From Sympetrum striolatum (lineage: Eukaryota; Arthropoda; Insecta; Odonata; Libellulidae), in the NCBI GenBank assembly GCA_947579665.1, contig OX388343.1, forward strand, positions 105,777,657-105,841,656: a DNA stretch of 64,000 bases, given 5' to 3'. The notes under the pieces are model-generated. The model ran no database searches. It was not told the DNA's origin and worked only from the letters and a program-made list of their open reading frames with translations. Below, in pieces: positions 1 through 11,614 of the stretch. The position numbers and the translations under genes are program-made. Positions within the stretch are counted from its first letter, which is position 1; each line of letters opens with the position of its first letter.

Positions 1-1200
1 AACGGGTACTGTGATTTATTATTTAAAGGCGTTATTTAAGGAAATCTAATGAGGTATGAAAATTGAAAATACCTATCAATCGCTTTTTCGCAAGGTAATA
101 AATTCCACTCTGTATTTTTTTAACCAATTGCTTTTTGATCGTTTACTGTAGATGTATGAAGTTGATTAACCATATTTCTCACATATCCTTAATTTTTGAT
201 GAAAATTATTATACCTTCAGTTCATCTTAACAGAGACTTAGCTGAAACTATTGCCACATTTACTGATAACTACCAGACTGTAAATTTATCTGAGTAACTA
301 AAATGGCAGGATATGTTTTCTAAAACGAAAGTGCGAGAAGTTACACACTCCGCTTAGATAGTTTTTATTGAATTACAACCTTATGAAAAATGAGAACCTT
401 GAATAATATAATGCTTTAGCTGATACGATATGTAAATAACATCTAATCACATGACGGCTCATGCTAAAGAATGTCTTTAAAACTTGGAAAGTCTTTTCTG
501 GTGGAAACCCGAAATAAAAGTATCTTAGCTATTGTGACACTTAAAAAAGAACGACATCAAGCTACCATTTTTTAATTTCAGCGTAATAGTTAGTAAAATA
601 AATGTGGCTATAATGAAGTCAAAATACTCTTAGCTACCATTTTTTAATTTCAGCGTAATAGTTAGTAAAATAAATGTGGCTATAATGAAGTCAAAATTCT
701 CTTAATTTTATATCCAGACGTTTTAATTTAAACCATTGATTCTGGAAATAAATATTATTTAAAATAAGAATTTTGGATTCCACTATTTTTTTGTTCAAAA
801 TGAAATTGGATTATAAAGATATTGGATTATAATTGAAAAGATTTTATTTTCGTATTTTGAGCACTGCTGAAGTCATTTTTCGGCTATTTTATTGATATTA
901 AATTAGGAGATTTTGATTTAAACCATTGTCCTTGGAAAGCAATGTTATTTAAATTAAGATTCCTAAATACCACTATTTGTTTATTAAAATGAAATTGAAT
1001 TATAATGAAAATAAGTTTTATTTTGATACCAATGAGCACTGCTGAAGTCGTTTTTCAGCTATTTTCATGATGACATATTAGAGCATTTAAATTTGAACCG
1101 TTACCTTTAGATACGGTAATTTTTTAATATACGATTTTTGAAAACACAAAGTGTTTAATTAAATTGAGAGTGGATGATAGTTTAGATTTTATTTTGAACA
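1..1200. repeat. Long dispersed repeat, copy 1 (window-edge truncated)
   Basis: This stretch aligns by eye, in the same orientation and with gaps, to about 55385-56560. Shared landmarks are a GCGTTATTT(A/G)AGGAAATCTAA segment, a CAGAGACTT...GAAACTA segment and an AGCTGAT..ATCTAA.CACATGA.GGCTC segment. The 3' half (about 720-1200) is built of degenerate ~180-bp tandem units, each with a TTTAAACCATTG-like start and a GCACTGCTGAAGTC(A/G)TTTTTC segment. No coding capacity is evident. The family is unidentified; it could be the non-coding part of a LINE or a large non-autonomous element. The left end is cut by the window. Confidence 0.6.
560..703. repeat. 72-bp tandem duplication
   Basis: A 72-bp unit starting AGCTACCATTTTTT is present twice head to tail (560-631 and 632-703) with about one mismatch (ACTCTT versus TCTCTT near the end). 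The near identity marks a recent duplication inside the older dispersed repeat; the partner copy near 55.9 kb has the segment once. Confidence 0.9.
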
Positions 1201-1299
1201 TTTTTATCTCCCGCGGACATTCAACCGGATGTGTGTATGGTTGCTAAAGACTCGAGAACCGAGAGTCGTAAAATTTTGAAATTCTGCACGCTATTAAAA

Positions 1300-1400
1300 G
1301 TCGACCCCGCGCTGAGAACAGGCTACTTTTTATTTACTTAATGGTCTACGGTTCGAACCCTGCCGGATCGAAACCTTTTCATAATAAATTCACCTAAAAT
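1300..1400 (+). repeat. Isolated T-arm/B-box-like motif, possible SINE scrap
   Basis: The string GGTCTACGGTTCGAACCCTG at about 1344-1363 matches the GGTTCGANNCC B-box consensus of tRNA-type Pol III promoters. No acceptor stem or clear A box was found, so it is not a tRNA gene. It may be a scrap of a tRNA-derived SINE or of the T-arm repeat described at 11.5-17.2 kb. Confidence 0.35.
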
Positions 1401-1424
1401 TCAATTCCGTTCGTTGCAGGCTTC

Positions 1425-1650
1425 GATTCTTCTTCTTCTTTCTGGGATTAGGCTTTAAGCCTGTTCCGGCTTCACTTTGCCATCTTAAACGTGGTATTCC
1501 TACTCTCCTTTTACCTAATGGCTTATATTCCAAAACTTACTTTGTGAATCTCTCTCTAGGCATTCGCAATATATGCTCTTTCCATCTGTTTTTGTATTCT
1601 ATTAATGGCTCTGGCATCGCCTGAGTTCCTAGTTCATCCAAAAATTTTTT
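1425..1650 (-). pseudogene. Non-LTR retrotransposon RT C-terminal relic
   Basis: Read on the minus strand, about 1600-1425 translates to a segment beginning NRWKEHILRMPRERFTK, then a stop, then VLEYKPLGKRRVGIPRLRWQ. This is the familiar tail of LINE reverse-transcriptase proteins (R-W..H..RM...R...K followed by a G-(K/R)-R-R-x-G-x-P-R-x-R-W box). The in-frame stop and the absence of upstream RT motifs show a dead, short fragment. The clade (Jockey, R1 or RTE-like) cannot be decided from this piece. Confidence 0.6.
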
Positions 1651-4600
1651 TGACTATGATATCCCATTGTTAAACTCAAATTATTTTGATTAGATTCATT
1701 GAAGAATCGTTACAAACTCAATACAGTATAAAAACAAGAACTTGCAATTAATGTTTTGTGTTTAAGGGTATTAGAAATTTAAAAACTATAATTGATCTTG
1801 TGGAATTATTAAAACCCTTAAGAGCTGAAAGCTCTTTTTTATGGTATAAGAATATAAACGATTATCAATATATTGATGTAGACATAAACACTTACATCAC
1901 CAATATGACTAAGGAGAATTTATTGCAAGTTGGCATCTTATCATAATTACAATCACATGACATTAATTACAGGGAAATTTTTAAATTACAGATTTTAAAT
2001 TGTAATTACCATATTTATTGGCGCAGTATACACTTTTTTAAAGTAGGTCTGAAATTCATGCTGCATTATATGCTATTACAACTCTATATTAGATTTTTTA
2101 TTTATATAATATTTCATGTAATGAATTATATTCACTTTTAACTCGGTTTAAAACATCCTTTTTAGGTATTTTATGGCATTTATTTTAAAAAATGTCTCAT
2201 CTCCTGAAAACAACTTTCTGCGATACTATTCAAAATAAGCTGAATACAAATTCATATTTGTGCTGGTCTTCACATACAAAAACATTGCCTTCGTCCAGAT
2301 TATGTATGTATATTAAATAATAAGACTTGTGCCTTGCACAAAATACACAAATATGCTACCATCTGAAATTAGTCTTTGTTAATTAAAGTATTTGAAAAGG
2401 AGGTTTTTACCTATTTTTATAGTAATCACCTTTAACTGAGAACATTTTACGAGAGACTAGCTTCTGTAGTTGTTGGCAGGTGTTTTTTAGAGTGTGATGC
2501 AACCAAACCACTCCAAGTCATTAATTAAAATCTTAGTTTTTCAATATGAATTTTCTTCTGGAAATCATGGTCTGAGTTTTCCTTCAATAAATATGTTAAA
2601 TGAGATACATATTCACCATAATGTATAAAAAAAGCATAATATATTAATAATAAAAGTACAGTAGAACATGATATTTAGGACAGTATATATATACTTATTA
2701 AAACTATTAACATTGAAGCAAACCAACACAGCATATTTCATATCTCAACATCCTCAAAAAATTCTCTTATAGAGTAATACCTTTGATATTTTTTAAGAAT
2801 ACTGCCTGGTTTTTGTCTCATAAGAATTATTTTTTTCTTAGATACATTTCTACCCATATTTTGGCAAATCTTTTTTAATGTCAATCTGTTCCTGGGATAC
2901 TGAAGCATATTTTTACCTCTTATCTCATAATAGTGATCATATTGTGCAAGTTTCATGGTTTTTATGTTTTTACCGACAGTACTCACAATTTCATATATAT
3001 AATTAAATTGATATGTTAGAATGACACTTGTTTTGAAAGATTGTTTTCAAGATTCTGTATAATAATAATATTTCATTATATCCCAGGACATGTACAAGTT
3101 ATGTATAGACATAGTCATATTTTACAATATAATACGTATTATGTTCATTTATATATTGATTGGTCCACCTTTGTATGAAGTATTTACAACAGCACATTTA
3201 TATACATATATTAATTAACTAATATAGACAATGGATTGATCACGTAATCTTTAACATCTTTGATTTATTCCATCAACATTATCTTCTGTTATTTAGTATG
3301 GAAATTTAATTTGAAACCTCGGCTTTAGTCACATTTCCTTGGCATGAATTGAAAATAAGTATAGCATCTTTCATTGAAGGAATGAAATGTACTTCTTTGG
3401 CAATGTTTCCATAGTAGCTGCTGAAATACTCCACTAATATTTTTGAATCATCTATGTTACTTCCATTTAATAAGATCTCTTTTACTTGTTTAACCTATTT
3501 TCCATATGGTTTTCTGATCTTTTACCACCATCAAATTATCATCATGATATATAGCTTTAATTATTAGAATATTGAATGTATTTATCTTTAGCCACCTGTT
3601 TTTATTTTTTAATTGCTTTACTTGGTGTTTTCCTGTATTTCTTATAATGGTTAATCAGAAGGACATTTCCAGAGTATTCATTCCTTGGTAAAAGTCTCTT
3701 TGTTTCTCTGAATGTAATTATACCAGCTGTAATCCAATATATATGAAAATATTTGATTTAGTTTTATTTTGAGCCCAGGGAAATACACGATCAATGATGT
3801 CTAATAATTTCCTGATGAACAAGTAATAATTTTTATCAAAACATTTAACATTGCCAAGAAGCCATTATTCATTTCAGGTCAACAACTTCAACTCATTCTC
3901 TATGCTCAAGTTATGTTACAGAGTATGACTACTCCTTTTTTACATTCTGTTGATAGATGTAAAGCCTCAAGCCTTTTAAAAATGAATCCACATATTCATT
4001 ATGAAACCTATAAAACATCATATAATGGATATCCAATGACTCACTTTCTTTTAATATCATTCATGATCCACCTCTAGAGGAGTTTTCTCTTTAGCATTAT
4101 TATCAGCAACTTAGTAATTCTTCATTCTAGGAAGAATCTTTATTTGATTTGTGGTGACCCATTGTTCATTAACTGAGGGGTTTATATTTCTAAATCATTT
4201 AATATATTTTAAATTCTGTGATGCACAATTTAAAGGATGAAGTAGAAAGTTTTGAAAACATTTGAATTCTCTGTATGATTATTTTTTATGTATTTTGAGA
4301 GCATGACATATTTTAGAAACCATCTAACATTTTTAAAAGTAAATTCCTATTGAAAGTTTTACAGATTTTAATAAAAGATGGGCAAACAATTTTTTTTAAC
4401 ACAAACCCCACAAATATCAGCAGTAAGGCAAGAGAAATCCTTGAGAAATTAAAAACTTGACTGTAAGAAGAAAAGGAGAAGGAATTTATCTTTTACAACA
4501 TCGAATAAGAGAAGAAGTAAAATACTTATAGGGAAGAAATCATCAGATGGACTAAAGTAATGAGTTACCAGATATTTATGGAGCCAATTAGCAAAATGGT

Positions 4601-4784
4601 CAATATAAGTGTCCTATTCCATTGTATAACAAATACTGTTGTCAAATATTACATAACTTGGGAAAAAAGCAAAATGTATCAGCATCAGATATCAAATTGG
4701 GAACTTTATGAAATAATCAATAAGGCTGTTACATTTTTTTATGTAAAGCAAAATGTTTATTCATTACACTTAACTGTTGATTAA
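1651..4784. other. AT-rich stretch, nothing identified
   Basis: The short open frames here (62-82 codons) are AT-biased and show no recognisable domain. I saw no terminal repeats, tRNA-like motifs or strong tandem repeats. The stretch ends at the TTAA target of the piggyBac element. Confidence 0.5.
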
Positions 4785-6284
4785 CCCTTAACCAGTGACG
4801 TGCAATTTTTGTCACACTACCAGTGACGTGCGGTCTGGGAGACCGCAATTTTTTAAATATCTTTAAAGTTACTAAATGACACATTTAACAAAATTTAAAA
4901 GCCTTAATAAACTAATCAGTTATTCAATAATTTGAATTCAAATTTAATTTTATGTTAATATGAACAAAATTTCAATTATTAATCATTTTACGAAGATAGT
5001 CAAAAATTTGAATGAAAAAAACATATCCTATCAAAATAATGTCGCATATTAAAAATCAGGTGCCTATTTTTGTAGCAAAGCCTTGAATGTATTTTTGGGA
5101 TGATAATTGATAAAACGTTCTTGAAAAATATTTCATTTATTGTGTTTTTCATGGATTCTGCAAACGTTCGATTTTACATTTTTCGTGAATAATGTCCTAC
5201 CCCTCCATAGAAGCACAGCTCTTGCAAATATTTTTTGTGCATTATAAAAAACTGGTTGTCTACATTTGGATCAAAAGAAGGAGGTTTTTCGTTTTTTTCA
5301 TGGAGGGCAAGTCTTCCGCTTCTCTAGTTTATCTTCGAAATTTTGAGGTTTTTCAACTGTTAGGTTCAGAATTCGGCCTATATTGGCTCTTAATTGTGTG
5401 GGAATCTTGCTGTTTGACATTATCCTCTTTAATTGTGGCCTTACTAACTCCGCTGCAATGCATTTAATAAAATCATACCTATTCAGATACTTCTTGTCTT
5501 TTAGAGACTGCTAAACACAAAAGAATTCACCTATGAAATGTCTAAAATCCTAAGAAACACTGCCATTGGCCATCTCCTTGTTCTTCGACTAGATGAGTAG
5601 CTGCTGCACATTTTATGTAGTGTATCTACTCCACCCTTGATTGAATTATAGAAAGCTATAATTTCAGGTTTCATTGTCACGTCATCAGTGCTCTCTGTGG
5701 TGCATTGACGACACCAACCAAAGAGTCCTGTTTCTCTTTGGCACATGAGGAACTAGAGTCATGTTGCCGTATATCCGTACAACGAGGACCCTTTTGTGCC
5801 TTCTTTTGAAGGCCCGAACTCATTGGATATTTCCCTTTATTTTTTTCTTATCGTCCCGACATAGGTCAGTCCTTTCACCCTCAGCTTCTAAACCAGTTCA
5901 ATTGAAGTGAACCAATTATCAGCTGTAATATTTCGATTGGAATGAAATATTGGCTCAGTGAGACGCGGAACTGATTGCGTAGGTTTCGAAGTCTTTTTGT
6001 CTTCCTCTGACAGACCTTTTCCGTTGGTACTTTTTCTTCTGAAGTTTGACATTTGTCCAACACAAAATCAAATTTATTATATCGTCGTCAAAAATAAGCG
6101 ACCAAAAATGGAGAGCTTGCAGTTCCATATCTAGAGGTATAACAGATTGCTTCAAACCTGGTTTTTCCGCGACAATGTTATGCAGACGAGTTTAAACGTT
6201 TCTCTTTGGCTCTTTAGAACTATTTTCCTAGGTAATTAGTTTTCCTGCCGCCATATTTGCAAATTATTTTACAACAAAGATATA

Positions 6285-6605
6285 ATCAAACTTAAGAAAA
6301 TAAGAAAAACTTATACCTTTACCACAGTATATTTATTAACTTACGACCATGGTTTCGATCTATAAGATCATCTTCAGGTGACAGGATATGACAAGTACAA
6401 AGTATATATAGTAAAAGGGGGAAGGAGGGGAGTGGGTGTCAAGGGGAGGTTAGAGGGGGAGGAAGGGAGGACGAGGGGTTTTTTACCCATGGTCGTAAGT
6501 TAATAAATATACTGTGGTAAAGGTATAAGTTTTTCTTATTTTCTTATTTTCTTAAGTTTGATTATGGAGAACTACCACAAAGTCAAGGCCGAAGTAGTAG
6601 ATTTT
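6285..6605 (-). mobile_element. Penelope-like element fragment nested in piggyBac
   Basis: It is flanked by a 12-bp direct repeat AACAAAGATATA (6273-6284 and 6606-6617), taken as the TSD. It contains the PLE terminal signature, here reversed as GACCATGGTTTCGATCTATA followed by GATCATCTTCAGG. The ends carry an inverted repeat of about 55 bp (6285-6345 versus 6487-6560). Such inverted terminal copies are typical of 5'-truncated PLE insertions. It has no coding sequence. Confidence 0.75.
6410..6487 (+). repeat. G-rich tract
   Basis: Strongly purine/G-rich stretch with repeated runs of three to six G on the plus strand, inside the PLE fragment. It has G-quadruplex potential. The equivalent part of the PLE copy at 33.66-33.72 kb is C-rich on the plus strand, so this appears to be a conserved property of the family's terminal region. 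Confidence 0.5.
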
Positions 6606-7541
6606 AACAAAGATATATTTTAGAAAGAAACGAACTTACTGAAAAAATATAACTCACATGATTCGTCTTTCAAAAGATCCGTGTATGCGGTCCGTGTAGC
6701 AAGATGATTACTTGGCAACGAATAGAGCGAAACTAAAGAAAGCAGTTTGGGGAAAATCCGAGAAATACGTTTTCTTTCACATCTGGTCATGTACTGCTCG
6801 AACATTCGCCTCGGGTTTTCCCCAGGATCACTCCACCCTTTCCATTGGGGGTCCATATTCCGCTGACAATATGCTTCACTAAAGGTTATTCATCCCAGGC
6901 ACAAATGAGTAGTGGCAACAAATAGAAATTCTCGTAGGATTTGGTTATTCTGAGTTTGCCGCCACTTCGGTCGCATCCGTAGTAAGTGACATTCTAGTGT
7001 CAGAATCACAGCAAAATATAAAGAGGAAAAATTCGGTTCCATACACATAAGGTGTTTTAATGCAAGTATGATTTAATATTTTTCTAAAAAGATTTTTATG
7101 TTTGGAGTTGATATTATAAAATAACCAAATCAATCAGTATTCTTTAGGACGACCTCAACATTAGCCTACTATCATAAAATCCATATATTTTGCCTAATTT
7201 AGGCTTTTCAAATAGTAATAAGAAAGAAATGTGAAAATAATAAACAAGTGTAATAAATTAGGTTGAATTTTGTAAGCCTCCGTAATAATATTCACCCATA
7301 TTACGAATTGAGTTTTCCCGAATTAGTGACGTGCGGTCTCTCAGACCGCGCATGAAATTAAATCGCAACTTAATAGAAATACAAGTAAGATAAATGAAAT
7401 TCGAAGAATTCTATATACTACGTAAAGGTATCTAAGAAGGTACCATAAATAACAGATTTGTTAAAAATCAAATAATTTTTTTATTCACAATACAAAAATC
7501 GCTGCGGTCTCTCAGACCGCACGTCACTGGTTAAGGGTTAA

Positions 7542-8640
7542 GATTAACTCTTATGATTTAAGATTGTAATTAGACTCAGATATATAGTTATCTGTAAGTG
7601 GTATATAACATTTATTATAATTATATTATATAATTATATTAGAACGACTAGACTGTATGATTGTCAACTCACCACTTCAACATCAGCAATCATTTTTCTT
7701 ACAATAAAATGATATGAGTACGCCACATGCCAAATTTATGATGATGGGGACAAAAGATAATATCTATTATCCAATTTTTTAAGGTACCCAAACCTTGCTA
7801 GTTTCACTACAATTCCATTCAGTCACTTTAATTTTGAAGAAGCTAGACTAACCTAAACTATAGTTAACAGTTTATTTTAATGTTTTTAAATTGTGATTTT
7901 TGCAAATAACTTCTCAATATTGAATTGAAAGTCCTTCTAGAAGAATCATGCACCAAAGCTTTTGTAAGAAATGCAGTTTATCCATGGATGTTGATGGTAT
8001 TAATAGAAAGTAATATGTATTTCCAGCTATTTAAATAATTTACAACAATCTGCCATGGGCAAGAAACTTGAAGCATCAGTATGATCACAGAATTATATAA
8101 TTAGAAAAATAAGATTTCTTGCAAAGTGAATTAGCAGATAAACTACTCTGAGGCACGCAGATAACTTAATTCAGATTGAATATTTTCAGAAGTCTACAAT
8201 TAATCCTAACTTGAACTATCAAAACACTAAACAAGGTTGAGAGCAGGATTCAATAATGCAGTCTCAAAGAACAACACCAAAGTTTCATTAATAGAATTCA
8301 TATTTAATTTCAGAAAGAATACAGTTTTCATTACATAAAATCTATTATGTTATACATGGAAAAATACAATAAAGCAGATGATAAACCAATAATGATTCAT
8401 TTAAAATGAAAGCTACAGACTTTCTTCTCAACTGCTACAACACATCTTCATAACCTGAAATCATCTCCATGCTGCAACCAGCAGGGTGTCACCTACGCAT
8501 CCTTTAAATGAAGCTACTTATAAACCTCTAAAATATTGAAAAAATTGTATTAGTTACAAGGAGATAAAGTTTTGAAAATTAAATGCAAACTCTTTAAAAA
8601 CCGCTATCGGTAATAAAATATCTTGGACTAAAGAAGATTT
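7542..8640. other. AT-rich stretch, nothing identified
   Basis: Lies between the piggyBac element and the LINE. No long frames, repeats or motifs recognised. Part of 8420-8640 may be the 3' untranslated end of the minus-strand LINE, but no poly(A) or tandem tail was found to fix its edge. Confidence 0.4.
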
Positions 8641-8672
8641 ATGAAAGATTTAATAATAAAGGCTGTATCGAT

Positions 8673-9717
8673 TCAGTTAACAAGCTTGACATGGTCGTCA
8701 TTGGGTAAATCGTTGATGAAGATGTTAAAAAGAATGGGACTGATAATGCTTCCCTGAGGGACTCCTGCAGAAATTGCTAAGGGAGAAGAAATGTAGTTTC
8801 CAGATTTCACTTGTATGATGCAGTTATACAAAAAACTTTGAATAATTTTACAGATGGAAGGGGGGAAAGATAGGCAGAGCAATTTATAAATCAGGCCCTG
8901 GTACCAAACTCTATCAAAAGCTTTGTGGGTGTCATAAAATACTACTTTCGTAGCTTGTCATCTAAAGATGTGGCATTAGTTCCACCAGGCGGAGAATTTG
9001 ATGCGATGTGGAAAGATGATTCATAAATCCCATTTACTCGGGAATGATTATGTTGTTGGCCGAAAGATGATGTTGAATAATTCTGTATATTACTTTTTCG
9101 AAAACTTTAGACAGAGATGACAGGAGAGTAATCGGACGTTAGTTAGAAATGAAAGTGGGATCTTTTTGTGGTTTGGGGAGAAGTTGAACCGTGCCTAACT
9201 TCCATGAGTCAGGGAAGTAATATAATTTTAAATTGGAGTTGAAAAGGTCGACAAGATAAAGGATGAACTCGGGGAATACTGGAGAGAAGTTTGAGAATTT
9301 TATTAGAAAAGGGGTCAGGACCAGTTGCTTTGCGAATGGGTATCTAGGAAATCGAAAATTTCTGTTGAAGTTTTAGAGAAAAGAGGATCGGTGGGTTGAA
9401 TTAGTGAGAGGAAGTTGTAAGAAATATTAATGGTGGCATCAGAATCTCAGAATCAGAAATCAGAAAGATGCAAGATTTTCAACGGAGAATTTGGCTTTGG
9501 TAGCCGGATCAAAGTTGAGTTTGTTATCAATTAAAAGGGGCTGATTGAACATATTAGCTTTTGTGAAGGATTTGGAAATTTTCCATAATGAATGATCATC
9601 GCATTTTAAAGTGCTGGCAAAGGCATGCCATTTAGAGGAGTGAAAGACACGGAGCTTTTGCTTGATAATGTTCCTGATATTCCTAAGGGCAATTTTATCT
9701 TCCGGGAGTTTGTGCAA
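8673..9717 (-). pseudogene. LINE reverse transcriptase relic (ORF2, RT part)
   Basis: The frame 9717-9460 is the EN-RT linker (ends KAKFSVENLASF). At about 8950-8890 a frame reads DTHKAFDRVWYQGLIYKL, which is RT motif A (D..KAFD). The frame 8882-8673 contains AGVPQGSIISPILFNIFIND, RT motif B. Motif C, expected as YADD just after VKLV, is destroyed: the sequence reads VKLVN, stop, IDTA. Reverse transcription by this copy is therefore impossible. Stops and frame changes are scattered between the pieces. The family normally carries a further C-terminal region after motif C, and no such region is visible here. Confidence 0.85.
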
Positions 9718-9971
9718 TGAAACTGCCTGCGAAGGCGATTCCCGCAGGCCATAAGTCGGCGAATATTTGCTGGTATAGGGGAATGATTGTTGGGAATAGC
9801 TTTACGAAAGGAGGTTGCTGACTGTTTGGCAGCCGTGATGAGACCATTGATAATGGAAATTCGGAAGTCAAGTTTTTCAGTGGAGGGGCTATCCCCTATG
9901 AGAGGGTAGAAAGAAATTTTTTCACTAACAAAGTTGACGATCTGTTGCCAATTGATGTGGGGGGTGTCAGG

Positions 9972-10634
9972 CTAAGGAGTGCTGATGAGCAAGCCAGAGA
10001 TAGAAGTGCAAACAGGGAAGTGATCCGAATCAAGAACTCTATGGACGAGATGAGGAGACATGTCAAGAACATTATGAGTAATAGTTAAGTCAAGCAGGTT
10101 AGCAGATCTGCCATTGCTAAATGTGGGAGCGAAGGAAGAGAAAATAGATAAATTAGAGGATTGTAAAAATTTGAATAATTTTATACCACTAGGATTAGTG
10201 GTGTAGGAGCCCCATGTGGGGTGTTTACAATTCCAGTCTCCGATGAATATTGTCGACTTAGGAGAAGAAGAGAGGAAAGCCAGATCTGATGGATTGAGAC
10301 GACCATGTTTGAGATAAGTGGAATACAATTGGACAGGGCGATTGTTGATGGTAATTTCGATGCCTATTAGGTCAATAGAAGAGAGGCTGGGGACAGGGAG
10401 GGGAGAGAATGTAATGGATTTATGAATAAGAATGGCTAGTCCATTTGTGGAGGAACCTATGTCTAGATGGACGACATTGTAACGTGGAGTAAATAATTTC
10501 TGTAGGGGATTAAGCCTGGTTTCCAGGAGGAAAGCGATATGGATGTTGGAATCTGCACAAAAGTCGCGGAATTCATTTAATTTGGGACGAATGCTGCGAG
10601 CGTTAAAGGTGACCAGATTAATTGAGGAGGCCAT
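9972..10634 (-). CDS. LINE ORF2 N-terminal: AP-like endonuclease domain
   Basis: Open frame of 220 codons covering the endonuclease/exonuclease/phosphatase fold that nicks target DNA for target-primed reverse transcription. Visible motifs in order: LVTFNARSIRPKLNE (residues ~7-21, metal-binding Asn), LLETRL (~36-41, catalytic Glu), YSTYLKHG (~103-110), FIGDWNCKHPTWGS (~132-145, Asp/Asn pair) and VLDSDHFPV (~201-209, Asp-His). The best match is the EN of Jockey-type LINEs. The start is the first Met after a stop and sits just before the EN fold. The frame stays open through the whole EN but then breaks, so it is a fragment of a longer ORF2. All catalytic residues I can recognise are intact. 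Confidence 0.85.
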   Translation of the reverse strand: MASSINLVTFNARSIRPKLNEFRDFCADSNIHIAFLLETRLNPLQKLFTPRYNVVHLDIGSSTNGLAILIHKSITFSPLPVPSLSSIDLIGIEITINNRPVQLYSTYLKHGRLNPSDLAFLSSSPKSTIFIGDWNCKHPTWGSYTTNPSGIKLFKFLQSSNLSIFSSFAPTFSNGRSANLLDLTITHNVLDMSPHLVHRVLDSDHFPVCTSISGLLISTP

Positions 10635-10689
10635 TGATGATCGTGAAGGCCTCCGTAAATAAAGTGAATATTTTATCTTTTAAAGTTAT

Positions 10690-11230
10690 CGCTGACATGA
10701 TTTTTTAAATTGAGGAAAGGATGTTGGTAAGGAGTTGTTGGTAGGAAAAGGTTGAAGAGTTAGGAGAGGTAGAAGAGGAAGGTTGGTCAGGAGGAGGGTT
10801 AGGATTGGTAGAGGGCTTAGGATTAGTACGAGGAACATTGTTGCGATTGCGTGCAGCAAAAGCATAAGAAACAGGGAGTTCAGGAAAAGATGTATTAGAA
10901 GTGATATTAAATTCGTTACCGGCGGAGGTCTCGCCTAAAATGCGATTGTCCTTAATCTTAAGAATTAAATTGCGCTTTAGTTCCTTAAATTCAGGGCAGC
11001 CTATGTGAAGCGCGGAGTGAGTGCCTTGGCAATGAATACAAGGTGGCTTTTCGATTGGGTCGGATACAGCGCAATTGCTTAGGGGGTGAGGCCCCCCACA
11101 GAGAGAACATTTTGGTTTTTGATGTCAATAGTTACGGGTATGGCCGAACTGTAAGCATTTGCGGCACTGCAGAGGTTCGATTTATTTTGTGAAGGGGCGA
11201 ACTTCAACCAAAACGTAGCTAGAACTGAAA
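10690..11230 (-). pseudogene. LINE ORF1 (gag-like) with zinc knuckles
   Basis: The minus strand around 11190-10970 translates to a run of three cysteine-rich knuckles: CRKCLQFGHTRNY followed by a stop where the last Cys should be, then CSLCGGPHPLSNC, then CIHCQGTHSALHIGC. This triple CCHC array is characteristic of ORF1 (nucleic-acid chaperone/gag) of Jockey and I-group LINEs. The first knuckle is broken by a TGA that is one base from a Cys codon. Downstream (about 10900-10690) is a low-complexity Pro/Ser-rich segment before ORF2. Confidence 0.75.
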
Positions 11231-11509
11231 GAGATTAAAATTTTTCTAGGTCGTTTAAGGTGGGACTAAGTTACTTTGAACACTGGCATTTAACGATGAT
11301 CACAAACAGTTTTTCCTTCAGCTGCCTCTGATTGGAAGTGTACTATCCTATAAGTGTACCATGAAAATGTATTTTTTAATGAGTTCCTGCATCCATTAAT
11401 TAATGGGTATAAAAACTTCTTCCAAAACTGCTGGAAATAAGGTGAGAGATAGACTGTAAACTTTTCGAACTTCCTTCTCAACCTTAATTCTGAGTATATT
11501 CAATATTAT

Positions 11510-11600
11510 ATAGACGCTTCTCCGGATATCTATTATATATAGACGTTTCTCCGGATATCTATTATATATAGATGCTTCTCCGGATTCATTCATGTATCCA
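11510..11600. repeat. 29-bp minisatellite at left edge of T-arm block
   Basis: Three copies of a 29-bp unit (ATAGACGCTTCTCCGGATAT followed by CTATTATAT) at 11510-11538, 11539-11567 and from 11568, followed by (TA)n. One inverted copy of the same unit lies in the centre of the block at about 13870-13905, showing it is a linker belonging to this family. Confidence 0.85.
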
Positions 11601-11614
11601 TATATATATATATA

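Larger units (their letters stand above)
5531..6860 (-). pseudogene. piggyBac transposase relic
   Basis: Minus-strand pieces in several frames match the DDE domain of piggyBac transposases. About 5960-5880 reads VPRLTEPIFHSNRNITADNW, then FTSIELV, equivalent to the family's R-N-(V/I)-T-x-D-N-W-F-T-S box with a catalytic Asp. The frame 5746-5531 (71 codons) contains KPEIIAFYNSIKGGVDTLHK and ends with RRTRRWPMAVFLRILDIS, the KGGVD(x)2D and RWP...LDI segment that follows the last catalytic Asp. The frame 6856-6620 may be part of the N-terminal region. Frameshifts, the nested insertion at 6285-6605 and loss of the C-terminal cysteine-rich domain make it non-functional. It mobilised the surrounding element by cut-and-paste at TTAA. 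Confidence 0.88.
4785..7537 (-). mobile_element. piggyBac-type DNA transposon, defective
   Basis: The element is bounded by TTAA on both sides (4781-4784 and 7538-7541). It has short inverted ends, CCCTTAACCAGTGACGTGC on the left and the complement of its first part at 7516-7537. TTAA duplication plus CCC-starting ends are diagnostic of the piggyBac superfamily. Subterminal hairpins GCGGTCT-nnn-AGACCGC occur three times (4830-4846, 7333-7349, 7504-7520). A transposase relic lies on the minus strand inside. A 321-bp Penelope-like fragment is inserted at 6285-6605. Length is 2753 bp including that insertion. Confidence 0.93.
8640..11280 (-). mobile_element. Jockey-type non-LTR retrotransposon, degraded
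   Basis: On the minus strand the order is a gag-like region with three CCHC knuckles (about 11215-10970), an AP-endonuclease domain (10634-9972), then reverse-transcriptase motifs (about 9700-8670). This is the ORF1-EN-RT order of Jockey-group LINEs. The copy is broken by stops and frameshifts and appears to lose sequence right after RT motif B/C, so the 3' part of ORF2 is missing. The 5' edge is unclear; about 230 bp separate it from the T-arm block at 11510. Confidence 0.85.

Noticed and set aside
1758..1946. 62-codon plus-strand frame as a small gene
   Set aside because: No domain, and AT-biased composition like surrounding non-coding DNA.
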